Source: Dermatophilus congolensis | GTDB lineage: Bacteria > Actinomycetota > Actinomycetes > Actinomycetales > Dermatophilaceae | NCBI RefSeq assembly: GCF_900187045.1 | Contig: NZ_LT906453.1 | Location: forward strand, 310,001 to 374,000 | Reading direction: 5' to 3' | DNA length: 64,000 nucleotides | Shown: positions 18,747 through 27,525 of the stretch, in pieces | How the letters are laid out: every line of letters begins with the position of its first letter | Position numbering within the stretch: the first letter of the stretch is position 1 | Translations under genes and position numbers: made by a program | The notes under the pieces: model-generated | Told to the model about the DNA's origin: nothing | The model's input: only the letters and a program-made list of their open reading frames with translations | Database searches by the model: none

Positions 18747-18794
18747 GGGTGTCCTCGGGGGTGGGTGAAGCGTCGCGTCGTGGTAGAGAGTGTG

Positions 18795-21098
18795 TCAGGT
18801 TGTTTGTGCCGGTGGTGTGGGGACGGTGGTGTGGGTGGGTTGGCCGTAGTGGGGGCCGTAGACGGAGTCGATGCCTTCGTTGAGGAGGATGGTGGCTTGT
18901 TGGGTTCGTTCAATGCTTTGGGCGGCGATGTGGGTGATGCCCAGGCTGCGTAGGAGGCTGACGATGGCGCGGATTGTGCGGGGGGCGTCGGGGTCGTGGT
19001 CGAGGTTGTTGGTGAGTTCTTGGGCGAGTTTGACGAAGTGGAAGGGGCGGCGGATGAAGGTGATTAGGGGGGCGTGTCCGGTTCCGAATCCGTCGATTCC
19101 GAGGGGGAATCCGTCGTTTCGTAGCTGGTCGAGGGTGGTGAGTGTTTCGGGTTGTGGCTGGGTGAGTGCGGTTTCGTTGATTTCTAGGTGCAGGGCGTGG
19201 TGGGGGATTTTTGCGGTGGCGCAGGCGTGGCGGGCGTGGCGGGGAAAGTCAGGGTTGCGTAGGTGGTCGGCGGCGATGTTGATGCGGATGTAGAGGTCAG
19301 GTGTGTGGGGGTGGGTGGCGCGTAGGTCAGCGATGGCGGTGGCTGCTTGGGTGAGCATGTTGGTGCTGAGGGTTTCGCTGAGTCCGAATTCTTCGGCGAT
19401 GGGGAGGAAGCGTTCGGGTGGGACTACGCCGAGGGTGCTGTGGTGCCAGTGTGGGAGGGCTTGCCAGCCGTGGGTGTGTTGGTGGTTGGGGCCGGCGTGG
19501 ATGGGGTGGAGTTCGAGGGTGATGGTGTTGTGGTTGATTGCGTGGCCGAGGTGGTGGGCGATGGTGGCGCGTTCGGTGGCGCGGTGGGCTAGGGCGGTGT
19601 CGAAATGGATGTGGCGTCCTCGGCCTCGTTGTTTTGCCTCGTACATGGCTAGGTCGGCGTGACCTAGGAGGGTGTCTGTGGTTGCGGGTTGACCGGGAGT
19701 GGTGTGAGCGATACCGATGGATAGGGAGATGGAGTGTTGGTGGCCGGGCAGGATGGTGGTTGGGTTTGCGCAGGCGGTGCTGACGGTGCGAGCGAGGTGG
19801 TCGATGTGGGCGTGGTCGGTGTAGGTGGTGATGATGACGAATTCGTCTCCGCCTTGTCGGCAGAGGAGGTCTTCTGGGTGTAGGTGTGGGGGTATGTGAG
19901 TGGCGATGTGGCGTAGGAGTTGGTCACCGACGGCGTGGCCCCAGGTGTCGTTGACTTGTTTGAAGTCGTCGCAGTCGATGAACAGGACGGCGATTTCGTT
20001 GGTGGGGATGGTGGGGTCGGCGCGGTGGGCGAGTCTGTTGTCGAGTTCGCTTAGGAGGGCGGCTCGGTTGGCTAGTCCGGTGAGTGAATCGTGGGTGGCT
20101 TGGTGTCTGCTGTGTTCTTCGGCGCGGGTGATGGCGCGCATTGATCGTTCGAGTCGGATGAAGATGAGGGTGAGCAGGATGCTGATGAGGATGGTGCGGG
20201 TGAGGGTGTCGACGGTGCCGAAGCTGGGGATGAGGGTGGAGAGGATCGTTGGGGAGATGGTGAGGGTGATGAGTGCGATGCCTCGGTCACGCAGGGGGTG
20301 GGTGCGGGTCCAGTTGCTGTGGGTGCGGGTGCGGGTGTGGCCGATGCTGGGGTGGGTGGCTGAGCGGAAGAGGGCGTAGTGGGCGATGAGGTAGCCGATG
20401 TCGATGAGGGGACCGGGGGTGGTGATGTCGTAGACGATGGCTAGGTAGGCGGTGGCGCTGTCGAGGAAGGTCCAGGCCGCGGCGCAGACCATGAACCAGC
20501 GCAGTGATGTGCGTAGGACGTTGGCGTCGGTGGCCAGGTGAAGGGCTAGTACGAGGAAGACGAAGTCTAGGGGTGGGTAGATGGCCCAGACGAGGCCGGA
20601 GGCGAGGGGGGTTTCGTTCAGGGGTGCTAGGACGCAGATCCACAGGGTGAGGGTGCTGCCGATGACGGAGGCTGCGGCGTCGAGGCGGGCGAGTCCGTCG
20701 TGGCTGCCGAGTTTGTAGGCGCCGCGGGCGAACCAGGTGCCGAGTACGGCGTAGCTGGCGAGGAAGAAGAGATCGGCGGGGGTGAATTGTCCGAAGATTG
20801 TTTCTTCGGATTCGGCGAGGACGGTGCAGGCGAGCAGGGCGCAGGCGATGCTGGTTTGTATCCAGGATCGCAGTGGGGTGGCGCGTAGCAGGATGGGGCC
20901 GGCGGCGGCGCCGAGGAAGAAGATGAGATTGGTGATGATGGAGGCGGTGTGGCCGACTCCTTCGGGGTCGAAGGTAATGAGGGTGCTGGCAAGCAGGAGC
21001 AGCAGGGTCGCGAGGGCGGGGATAACGCGGTCGGTCGTTCGTCTGGTTGGGGGTGTGTGGCCTCGGGGCGTGGTGCGTGCCCCAAGTGCCGGGTTCAT
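18795..21098 (-). CDS. Membrane GGDEF-EAL protein with a degenerate EAL domain
   Basis: 767-residue c-di-GMP signalling protein. N-terminal half: about eight membrane segments (about 20-315), MASE-like. GGDEF domain about 345-500 with DSLTGLANR and an intact GGDEF at about 416-420, so probably an active diguanylate cyclase. The C-terminal EAL-like domain (about 515-750) has lost key residues: the EAL motif reads QAL (GWQALPHW), DDFGTG reads DGFGTG, and the catalytic Lys region reads VKLAQE. It is unlikely to hydrolyse c-di-GMP; it may bind it or regulate the cyclase (inference). The ATG overlaps the stop of the upstream EAL gene (ATGA), so the two are coupled. Confidence 0.9.
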   Translation of the reverse strand: MNPALGARTTPRGHTPPTRRTTDRVIPALATLLLLLASTLITFDPEGVGHTASIITNLIFFLGAAAGPILLRATPLRSWIQTSIACALLACTVLAESEETIFGQFTPADLFFLASYAVLGTWFARGAYKLGSHDGLARLDAAASVIGSTLTLWICVLAPLNETPLASGLVWAIYPPLDFVFLVLALHLATDANVLRTSLRWFMVCAAAWTFLDSATAYLAIVYDITTPGPLIDIGYLIAHYALFRSATHPSIGHTRTRTHSNWTRTHPLRDRGIALITLTISPTILSTLIPSFGTVDTLTRTILISILLTLIFIRLERSMRAITRAEEHSRHQATHDSLTGLANRAALLSELDNRLAHRADPTIPTNEIAVLFIDCDDFKQVNDTWGHAVGDQLLRHIATHIPPHLHPEDLLCRQGGDEFVIITTYTDHAHIDHLARTVSTACANPTTILPGHQHSISLSIGIAHTTPGQPATTDTLLGHADLAMYEAKQRGRGRHIHFDTALAHRATERATIAHHLGHAINHNTITLELHPIHAGPNHQHTHGWQALPHWHHSTLGVVPPERFLPIAEEFGLSETLSTNMLTQAATAIADLRATHPHTPDLYIRINIAADHLRNPDFPRHARHACATAKIPHHALHLEINETALTQPQPETLTTLDQLRNDGFPLGIDGFGTGHAPLITFIRRPFHFVKLAQELTNNLDHDPDAPRTIRAIVSLLRSLGITHIAAQSIERTQQATILLNEGIDSVYGPHYGQPTHTTVPTPPAQTT

Positions 21099-21895
21099 TC
21101 GAGGTTGAGGTCGGGGACGGAGTTGGCCAGGGCTTGGTCTGCTTGGACGGGTTTGCCGAGGTAGAACCCTTGGGCCCATTCGAATCCGAGGTCGCGCATG
21201 AGGGCGAGTTGGGCTTGGGTTTCGATGCCTGCGGCGACCATGGGTAGTCCTACTTCGCCGACGGTGTCGGCGATGCGGCGGACTCGGCTTTCTTTGGGGT
21301 CGGGGTCGGCCAGGAGTGCCTGGGGGTGAAGTTTGAGGATGTCGACGGGGAAGTCTGCGGCGGCTTCGAGTAGGTCGAGGTCGTCTGCGGTGAATCCGTC
21401 GAGGCAGAAGGAGATTTCTTCTTGGAGGCGGTGTAGTCGGGTGGTGACTGCGGGGTCCGCTTCGAGGATGTGTCGGAAGGTGGTGGTGGTGATGTCGACG
21501 AGTAGTCGGTCACCGGGGATCCCGAATTTTTCGAGGGCGAGGATGATGTCGCTGGGGGCGGTGCGGTGGGTGACGAATTGTTCGGAGAGGTTGACCGACA
21601 GGATGAGGGTGCGTTTTTCGGATGTCTGCCAGCGCGCGAAGTGGTAGAGGGAGTCGTGCAGGACGGTGAGGTCGATGTCGCGCATGCGTCCGTTTTTCTC
21701 CGCGGTGGCGAAGAAGTCGGCGGGCCAGTCGGTGGTGCCGTCGCTGTTGCGGTGGCGGGCCAGGGCTTCGAGGCCTTGGAGGTGGCCGGTGTTGAGGTTG
21801 TAGAAGGGTTGGAAGTAGGTGATGAGGGGCAGGGGGTCCCGCTGACCGTTGTGGAGGGCGCCGGTGTCTACGGGTTCCCTTGAGGGTTGTGTCAC
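21095..21895 (-). CDS. Stand-alone EAL-domain protein, catalytic residues partly missing
   Basis: 266-residue soluble EAL-domain protein. It keeps GLEALAR (EAL), the Asn in LSVNLSEQ, a Lys (DILKLHP), Glu in AAGIETQ and QGFYLGKPV, but the DDFGTG loop reads LDGFTADD, and LEITE reads VDITT. Loss of the metal-binding Asp pair suggests it binds rather than cleaves c-di-GMP (inference). Start is GTG 21895 behind AAAGGTGGGG. First gene of a two-gene operon with the GGDEF-EAL membrane protein, so the pair probably acts together. Confidence 0.85.
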   Translation of the reverse strand: MTQPSREPVDTGALHNGQRDPLPLITYFQPFYNLNTGHLQGLEALARHRNSDGTTDWPADFFATAEKNGRMRDIDLTVLHDSLYHFARWQTSEKRTLILSVNLSEQFVTHRTAPSDIILALEKFGIPGDRLLVDITTTTFRHILEADPAVTTRLHRLQEEISFCLDGFTADDLDLLEAAADFPVDILKLHPQALLADPDPKESRVRRIADTVGEVGLPMVAAGIETQAQLALMRDLGFEWAQGFYLGKPVQADQALANSVPDLNLE

Positions 21896-22229
21896 TGCCC
21901 CACCTTTCTACGTTTCGTTTTTTTGATCGGCCGGTAGGCGACCGTTTTGAGGTATCACACCTAATTGTTGCGGCGTGGGGGGTCGCTTGTCGGGTTGTTT
22001 GTTGTTCTCGAGGGTGGCGTGTCGCGTTATTGTCACTGATTTTCAAAATACAGCGTTGTGCGCGCAGGTTGTGTTGTTTGTCCGAGGATGTGGTTTGTTG
22101 ATTATTTGAGGGACCGTTTGCTCTGGCACGTCGCGGTGGGTGGACGTAGGTTGGGCGTAAATATGGTGCGCGTTGTGTGTTCCGGTTTGGTGTCGTGGCG
22201 CGTGCTTGGACGGTTTCCCGGAGGTAGCG

Positions 22230-22910
22230 ATGGATCCTTTTGAGCTTGATGATGTAGCGCAGGCTGATCTGTATGGGCCATGGGTGAGTCGGTCCCCGGG
22301 TGATGTGGCGGAGTTGTTTCGGGGGTATTTGGGGTCGTGGTGGATTTCGGGTGGGTGGGCGGTGGAGGCCTTTACGGGCGTGTCACGTAAGCATGTAGAT
22401 CTGGATGTGTACGTGTTGCGTAGCCAGTTGAAGAGTTTGCGGGTGCAGTTGAGCGGGCGTCAGCATGTGTGGGCGGTGACCCCTGGTGGTGCGTTGTATC
22501 CGATTGCTCCGGAGAAAAATCCGGAGGGTTCGGCTGAGGAGGTGTTGCCGGAGGGGACGCGGGATGTGTGGACTCGTCGTAATGGTCGTCAGCCGTGGGA
22601 GTTCGATATTGCGTTGTCGGAGTCTTCGCAGGAGGAGTGGGTGTATCAGCATGACGGGTCGGTGCGGCGTCCGATGTCCGAAGCGCTGTGGGAGAAGGAT
22701 GGTGTTTTTTATGTGCAGCCGGAGATGGCGTTTTTGAGTAAGGCGCGCACGATGACGCCGCGGGATGTGTCTGATTTTGAGGTGGTGTTGCCGTTGTTGT
22801 CGGATGATCGGCGGGCGTGGCTGCGGGGGGCGATCGAGTCGACGTTGGGTGATCATCCGTGGTTGGCGCCGTTGGCTGAAAGCGCTGGGGATGAGGCTGT
22901 GCGGGAGTGA
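22230..22910 (+). CDS. Nucleotidyltransferase-fold protein (aminoglycoside nucleotidyltransferase-like)
   Basis: 226 residues, cytoplasmic. The N-terminal part WWISGGWAVEAFTGVSRKHVDLDVYV has the GGW...DxD pattern of the pol-beta nucleotidyltransferase fold seen in ANT(2'')-type and LinB-type resistance enzymes; a further acidic residue is in PWEFDIALSE. The C-terminus (FLSKARTMTPRDVSDFEVVLPLL) matches the 'knows which house lot to transfer' pattern of these families. Substrate unknown; resistance should not be assumed. Start at 22230 has a perfect GGAGG. Ends at a bidirectional terminator. Confidence 0.7.
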   Translation: MDPFELDDVAQADLYGPWVSRSPGDVAELFRGYLGSWWISGGWAVEAFTGVSRKHVDLDVYVLRSQLKSLRVQLSGRQHVWAVTPGGALYPIAPEKNPEGSAEEVLPEGTRDVWTRRNGRQPWEFDIALSESSQEEWVYQHDGSVRRPMSEALWEKDGVFYVQPEMAFLSKARTMTPRDVSDFEVVLPLLSDDRRAWLRGAIESTLGDHPWLAPLAESAGDEAVRE

Positions 22911-22920
22911 TTTTATGTGT

Positions 22921-22958
22921 GTGCCGCCTCCCCCGGTGTTTGCGGGGTGAGGCGGCAC
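22921..22958. terminator. Bidirectional terminator
   Basis: GTGCCGCCTC... (22921-22934) pairs with 22944-22958 with a one-base bulge; TTTAT follows on the plus strand. Lies between convergent genes. Confidence 0.8.
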
Positions 22959-22986
22959 TTTATGGCGTTGCCGTTTCGGCCGTTGT

Positions 22987-24786
22987 TCAGCGGCGGGTTA
23001 CTCGCTGGGTGGTGACGGGGCTGTAAGGCTGGTGTGCACCGAGATAGCGGGTGAAGGAGTCGATGTCCAGGCCGCCTTGGTGACGTTTGGTGCCTTTGCT
23101 GAAGGTGGTGAATCCGTCTCCGCCGTCGGCGAGGAAGGAGTTCGTGACGACTCGGTAGGTGGCGGCACGGTTGATGGGGGTGCCGTTGAGTTTGACCGAG
23201 TTGGGGACGACTTTGCCTTTGCCGGATCCTTCGGCGCGGTATTCGTAAGTGAATCCGTCACTGACCTGGAGGATTTTGGCTTCGGAGCCGGACCATTGTT
23301 GTTCGAGGATCTCGTAGATCTGGGCTCCAGTGAGGTCCAGGGAGACGATGTTGTTTCCGAATGGCTGGACGGAGAAGGCCTCTTTGTAGGTGACTACGCC
23401 TTTTCCTTCACCGGCGGGTGAGGACGCGTGGGTGAGGTCGGCGCGGATACCGCCGGGGTTCATGAATGCGATTTGGGGGGCTTTGCCGTTGGTGGCGGCG
23501 CTGGGTTCGCTGCGGAATGCGTCGGCGATCAGGTTGCCTAGGGGGGTGGATCCGGTAGCGTCACGGTCTGCGGTGACGTCACCGGTGATGGTGCCGACTT
23601 TTTTGTTGGCGATGGCTTTGACTTTGCCGGTGTAGGCAGAGATCAGTGCGGTCATGGCGGGGTCTTTGGCTACGTCGCGGGTGACAACGTGGTTGGAGGC
23701 CCGCATCGTTTCGCGCACGAAGTCTTTGGTTGAGGGGTTGTAGGTGGCATCGACCTGCGCGAAGAGTCGGCCGTAGTGCCCTGCCTGGGTGACTAGGCGT
23801 GGTTTGCCAGCGGGGTCCAGGACCGAGCAGGTGTAGGACTCGTGGGTGTGGGAGGACATGATGAGGTCGATGTCTGCGGAAAGGTTCCGCGCGATCGGTG
23901 TGATGTCGCCGGTAAGTGATTTGCCGTCTTTGCAGTGGTAGTTCCAGGGGCTTTTTGCTGGGACGTTTCCGCCTTGGTGAACCAAAGCCACCATCGCGTT
24001 GACGCCTTTTTTCTTCAGGAACGCGGCGGTTCGGTTGCCAGCGGCAACCTCGTCTTCGAAGGTGAGGGAGCGCACCCCGGACTGGGAGACGATGTCGGGG
24101 GCTCCTTTGAGGGTCAGGCCGATGAACGCGACCGGTGCCCCGTTGACTTTGCGGATGGCGAAGGGGGCGAGGTTTTTGCCCTCTTTGTCTTTGATGTTGG
24201 CTGCGACGTAGTCGAATTTGGCGCCTTCGAATTTGTGCAGCGCGCAGGAGGACTTGTTGGAGTCTTTTTTGTCTTTGAAACATCCGCCGTCGGCGATGCG
24301 GCGCAGTTCGGTCCACCCGTGGTCGAGTTCGTGGTTACCGACAGCGGCGACGGACAAGCCGATCCGGTTGAGTGCTTCGATGGTGGGTTCATCGTGGAAT
24401 GCTTGAGACAGGAATGGGGAGCCGCCAATGTTGTCTCCAGCGGAGACGGTGATGCTTCCTGCTCCGGCTGCTGCGGCTTTCTGGCGTGCTTTCTGCAGGT
24501 GTGTGGAGAGGTATTCCACTCCCCCGGCTGGGATCTTTTTGCCTTGCGCGTCGGTAACGACACCGCCGCTACCGGCAGGAGGTTCTAGTGCGCCGTGGAA
24601 ATCGTTGATTCCCAGGATCTGCACCTTGCGCATCCCATTTGTGCCTTTTTCGGGTGCGTCGGGGGACGCTGCCATTGCTGGCTGGGTCGATGTGGCAGCG
24701 GCGGCGTATCCGGCCGGCGATAGGGCTAGAACAGCGACCGTAGCGATTCCACAGGCTAGGGCTGCACGTGATCGTGAACGTGTCAT
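22987..24786 (-). CDS. Secreted 5'-nucleotidase / metallophosphatase (UshA-like)
   Basis: Exported 5'-nucleotidase, 599 residues. Signal peptide about 1-35 (ACGIATVAVLALSPAGYAAAA). Metallophosphatase domain about 50-330: ILGINDFHG, SAGDNIGGSPF, GNHELDHGW, and SSHTHESYTC (metal ligands). C-terminal 5'-nucleotidase domain about 365-580: PLGNLIADAFR, MNPGGIRADL, YKEAFSVQPFGNNIVSLDLTG. It removes phosphate from extracellular nucleotides for nucleoside and phosphate uptake. There is no sortase motif, so probably free or loosely attached. Start 24786 follows AAGGA. A secreted nuclease and a phosphate permease gene lie nearby, a coherent scavenging set. Confidence 0.93.
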   Translation of the reverse strand: MTRSRSRAALACGIATVAVLALSPAGYAAAATSTQPAMAASPDAPEKGTNGMRKVQILGINDFHGALEPPAGSGGVVTDAQGKKIPAGGVEYLSTHLQKARQKAAAAGAGSITVSAGDNIGGSPFLSQAFHDEPTIEALNRIGLSVAAVGNHELDHGWTELRRIADGGCFKDKKDSNKSSCALHKFEGAKFDYVAANIKDKEGKNLAPFAIRKVNGAPVAFIGLTLKGAPDIVSQSGVRSLTFEDEVAAGNRTAAFLKKKGVNAMVALVHQGGNVPAKSPWNYHCKDGKSLTGDITPIARNLSADIDLIMSSHTHESYTCSVLDPAGKPRLVTQAGHYGRLFAQVDATYNPSTKDFVRETMRASNHVVTRDVAKDPAMTALISAYTGKVKAIANKKVGTITGDVTADRDATGSTPLGNLIADAFRSEPSAATNGKAPQIAFMNPGGIRADLTHASSPAGEGKGVVTYKEAFSVQPFGNNIVSLDLTGAQIYEILEQQWSGSEAKILQVSDGFTYEYRAEGSGKGKVVPNSVKLNGTPINRAATYRVVTNSFLADGGDGFTTFSKGTKRHQGGLDIDSFTRYLGAHQPYSPVTTQRVTRR

Positions 24787-25034
24787 GACATTCCTTATTT
24801 CAGGAGGGGCTGTATTCCAAAGGGTGTCGAGAGCATTGGGGTGTGCCTGTGGCGTGGCCTGCTCGATCACGTGATCATGTAGTTGGCTGCCGTCGCGCAC
24901 GTTCCTCATGCTGCTCTTCAATGCCACACGGTACGGCGAAAACGCTGCCGAGTAAGTGGTTCTCGTGACCCACGCAGAGTGAGTTGTCCCGCGATAGTGG
25001 CCTGTGGTGTCGCGCCTGGCGGTGGCTGTTCAGC

Positions 25035-25409
25035 TCAGTGGATGCGGTACAGCTCTCGGCATTCTCCTTCGGAGTCGATGTCATCTATGCCGTTAGGGCT
25101 GCTTGTTGCGGAGACCATCCACCCTTTGCCGTCGTTGACTGCCACTACACCGACAGGTTCTCTGCCCGGGAGTGTGACGGAATAGGTGGCGCAGCTGTTG
25201 AACTGCACGAATGCGTCGATTTCGGTGTCGGGGCGGAAAAGGCCTTGGGAGTCAGCCCATCGCTGCACGGGAACCCGAACTCGCGCGTCTTGGAAGGTGT
25301 CGAATGGTGGGGCGAACAGTCCTCCTAGAAGCAAGCCTGTCGCGGATGCTACTGCTACCAGCGTTCCTGCTGCGATGATCACACCGGTCACCACACCCGC
25401 CCGCTTCAT
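25035..25409 (-). CDS. Small exported or membrane-anchored protein of unknown function
   Basis: 124 residues: basic start (MKRAG), one hydrophobic helix (VVTGVIIAAGTLVAVASATGLLLGGL), then an extracellular-looking domain with two Cys (NSCATY and GECREL) that could pair. I do not recognise the family. Start 25409 is chosen because GAAGGG lies 9 bases upstream; in-frame starts further up exist. It is upstream of the 5'-nucleotidase gene and downstream of a strong terminator. Confidence 0.6.
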   Translation of the reverse strand: MKRAGVVTGVIIAAGTLVAVASATGLLLGGLFAPPFDTFQDARVRVPVQRWADSQGLFRPDTEIDAFVQFNSCATYSVTLPGREPVGVVAVNDGKGWMVSATSSPNGIDDIDSEGECRELYRIH

Positions 25410-25534
25410 ACTGCTTTGCCCTTCGTTACGCATCGTTGCTACGAAGCCCCCTTTTTTTGCTTCTCTCATCCCATCGGTCACCGGCCGTGGTGTGGATGAG
25501 AGAAGCACCTTACGTCTGCGCCTGCCCCACACTC

Positions 25535-25579
25535 CCGTATGGGGATTCGGTTTTTGTAGTGAACCGAACCCCCATACGG
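25535..25579 (-). terminator. Terminator after the BtuFCD-type operon
   Basis: About 17-bp stem (25535-25552 with 25562-25579, one mismatch) directly downstream of the substrate-binding protein gene. Confidence 0.75.
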
Positions 25580-25654
25580 TGAATCAGATCATGCCGCGTG
25601 TATACCGCTGCGGGCCAGGGCTATAGCCGCCCTACTTGGCTGGTACTGCGGTGT

Positions 25655-26713
25655 TTAGAAAGCGTCTTTGGTGTCATCGAACTTGGGTTTTGGCAGTTTC
25701 GATTCGGGTACGAGTTCCCATTCTTCGAGGTGAGAGCGCAGTTGCTCAGATGCGTCGATGTTCAGCGGGCTAGAAACCCACATTGCGTAGGGCAGATTGA
25801 CGTAGCGCTTTTCTTTTACTGCGGGAAGATCTTTGGTTGAGGGGTTCGCTTCGAGCAGGGCGATTTTTTGAGCCATTGTTTGTTCGCCGTAGCTGACGAA
25901 AACGATGGCGTCTGGTTTGCTGGCTGCAACACGTTCCCAGGACACGGTTGTCCATGTGTCGTTGACGTCTTCCATCACGTTGCGGCCACCTGCGGTGTCG
26001 ATGACTGCTTGTGGTCCACCGAACTTACCGCTGGTGAATACGGTTTCTGTTCCCGAGTCGAAGACGAGGACATTGGGTTTTTTCTCGGCCTGCGGTGCGC
26101 TTTCGAGTGCTTTACGGCGCTGGCTGATGTCTTCGATGACTTTGGCTGCTTGGTCTGATTTACCGGTCAGGGTGCCGAGGTTTTTCAGGTCTGTGTCCAG
26201 GGCGGTCCAGGGGTCGGTGACGCCGCGTGCTTTCTGGCCGTCTTTTTGGCGGCAGCTTTCGGTGAGGATGTAGGGGGCAATGTTTTTTCCTTGGAGAACC
26301 TTGGGGGTGACTTGGTTTTCCTTGTAGCCGTAGTTCCATCCGGCGACGACAACATCTGGGCGCTGCGCGATGAGGGTTTCGAGCGCAGGCATGTTGTTGC
26401 TGACTTCTTGTTTACCGCCGAGGGCGTCTTTGCCGTAGTGACGGGCGAGGGTTTCGGCGTTCTTTTCCAGGCTGGAGAAGCCGCTGATCTTCTCCCCTGC
26501 TCCGATGGCGAGCATCATCGCGATCATGCCGGAGTCGTTGACGAAGAAACGCTTCGGGGAGGTGGGGAATTGCGCCGGTTGACCGCAGTTGGTGATGGTA
26601 GTTCCACCAGCGGCGGCGTTCGTTCCGGGGGTTGAGCCGCTGCTGCAGGCACTGATCCCCAGTGCAAGGGCTAAGGCTGCACTGGTGAGGGGAACGAGGT
26701 GACGATGTTTCAT
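25655..26713 (-). CDS. ABC importer substrate-binding lipoprotein (BtuF/FecB type, probable cobalamin)
   Basis: 352-residue extracytoplasmic binding protein, lipid-anchored: signal LALALGISACSSG with the lipobox Cys at about 23. Type III binding-protein fold (peripla_BP_2): N-lobe SPKRFFVNDSGMIAMMLAIGAGEKISGFSSL, ALETLIAQRPDVVVAG, and C-lobe ASKPDAIVFVSYGEQ. By fold it could bind siderophore or corrinoid; the cobalamin riboswitch upstream of the operon argues for cobalamin or a precursor. Last gene of permease-ATPase-binding protein; its ATG overlaps the ATPase stop by 4 bases. Confidence 0.85.
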   Translation of the reverse strand: MKHRHLVPLTSAALALALGISACSSGSTPGTNAAAGGTTITNCGQPAQFPTSPKRFFVNDSGMIAMMLAIGAGEKISGFSSLEKNAETLARHYGKDALGGKQEVSNNMPALETLIAQRPDVVVAGWNYGYKENQVTPKVLQGKNIAPYILTESCRQKDGQKARGVTDPWTALDTDLKNLGTLTGKSDQAAKVIEDISQRRKALESAPQAEKKPNVLVFDSGTETVFTSGKFGGPQAVIDTAGGRNVMEDVNDTWTTVSWERVAASKPDAIVFVSYGEQTMAQKIALLEANPSTKDLPAVKEKRYVNLPYAMWVSSPLNIDASEQLRSHLEEWELVPESKLPKPKFDDTKDAF

Positions 26714-27525
26714 TGGTTTTCTCCCATGAGATGACTGTTAGGGCGCGGGTGGCTCATGCTTTCGAGCAGCAGGTGTTCTTGTCCGCTGCGGGGGTGGGGG
26801 GCGGTGGCGGTGTGCACACCGAAAGCGCGGGCTGTTGCTTGACCAGTGATGACGGTGTGGGATTCGCCTGCGTCTTGGATACGGCCTTCGTGAATAACGG
26901 CGACGTTGTCGAAATAGGCCAAGGCGAGGTCAAGGTCGTGGATAGCTGCGACGACGGTTTTGTCTAGTTCGCGCACGAGGTCCAGGAGCGCGATTTGTTG
27001 GGCGATGTCCAGGTGGTTTGTTGGCTCGTCGAGGAAAAGCAGAGGTGTGTCTTGTACTAGGCCGCGCGCGAGGATGACTCGGCGGCGTTCACCGCCGGAC
27101 ATATGTCCCATGGGGCGGTCGGCGAAGTCGGCCATGCCGACGGCTTTGAGGGCTTCCAGGACACGTTCGTGTTCGCTGTGGCCGGGCCGGGACCATGGGT
27201 TGAGGTGAGGGGTGAGGCCAAGTGCTACGTATTCGCCTGCGTACTGGTCGGCGAGGGGATTTTCGTCTTGGGCGACGACGCTGACCAGGCGGGCTCGTTC
27301 GCGAGGTCGCATGGTGTGTAGGTCGGTGTCATTGACGTGAACGTGGCCTGCGGCGGGGGTACGGATACCGGCGAGAGCTCGGATGAGGGTGGATTTGCCA
27401 GAGCCGTTGGGGCCGACGAGGGCCAGGCTGTGGCCGGCCTGCAGGTGGATGTTGGCGTTGCTGAGGATGGTGCGTCCGTCGATGGCTACGGCTAGGTCGG
27501 TGGCGGTGAGGCTGGGGGTGTTCAT
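26710..27525 (-). CDS. ABC importer ATPase (BtuD/FecE type)
   Basis: 271-residue cytoplasmic ATPase energising the importer. Walker A GPNGSGKSTLIRAL, Q-loop VVAQDENP, signature MSGGERRRVILARGL, Walker B LLFLDEPTNHLD, H-loop AAIHDLDLALAYFD. Coupled on both sides by 4-base overlaps to the permease (27522-27525) and the binding protein (26710-26713). Function follows the operon: probable cobalamin uptake under riboswitch control. Confidence 0.93.
   Translation of the reverse strand: MNTPSLTATDLAVAIDGRTILSNANIHLQAGHSLALVGPNGSGKSTLIRALAGIRTPAAGHVHVNDTDLHTMRPRERARLVSVVAQDENPLADQYAGEYVALGLTPHLNPWSRPGHSEHERVLEALKAVGMADFADRPMGHMSGGERRRVILARGLVQDTPLLFLDEPTNHLDIAQQIALLDLVRELDKTVVAAIHDLDLALAYFDNVAVIHEGRIQDAGESHTVITGQATARAFGVHTATAPHPRSGQEHLLLESMSHPRPNSHLMGENQ

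Noticed and set aside
21170-21195. TTCGAATCC resembling a tRNA T-loop
   Set aside because: It lies inside the EAL gene and no acceptor, D or anticodon arms can be drawn around it.
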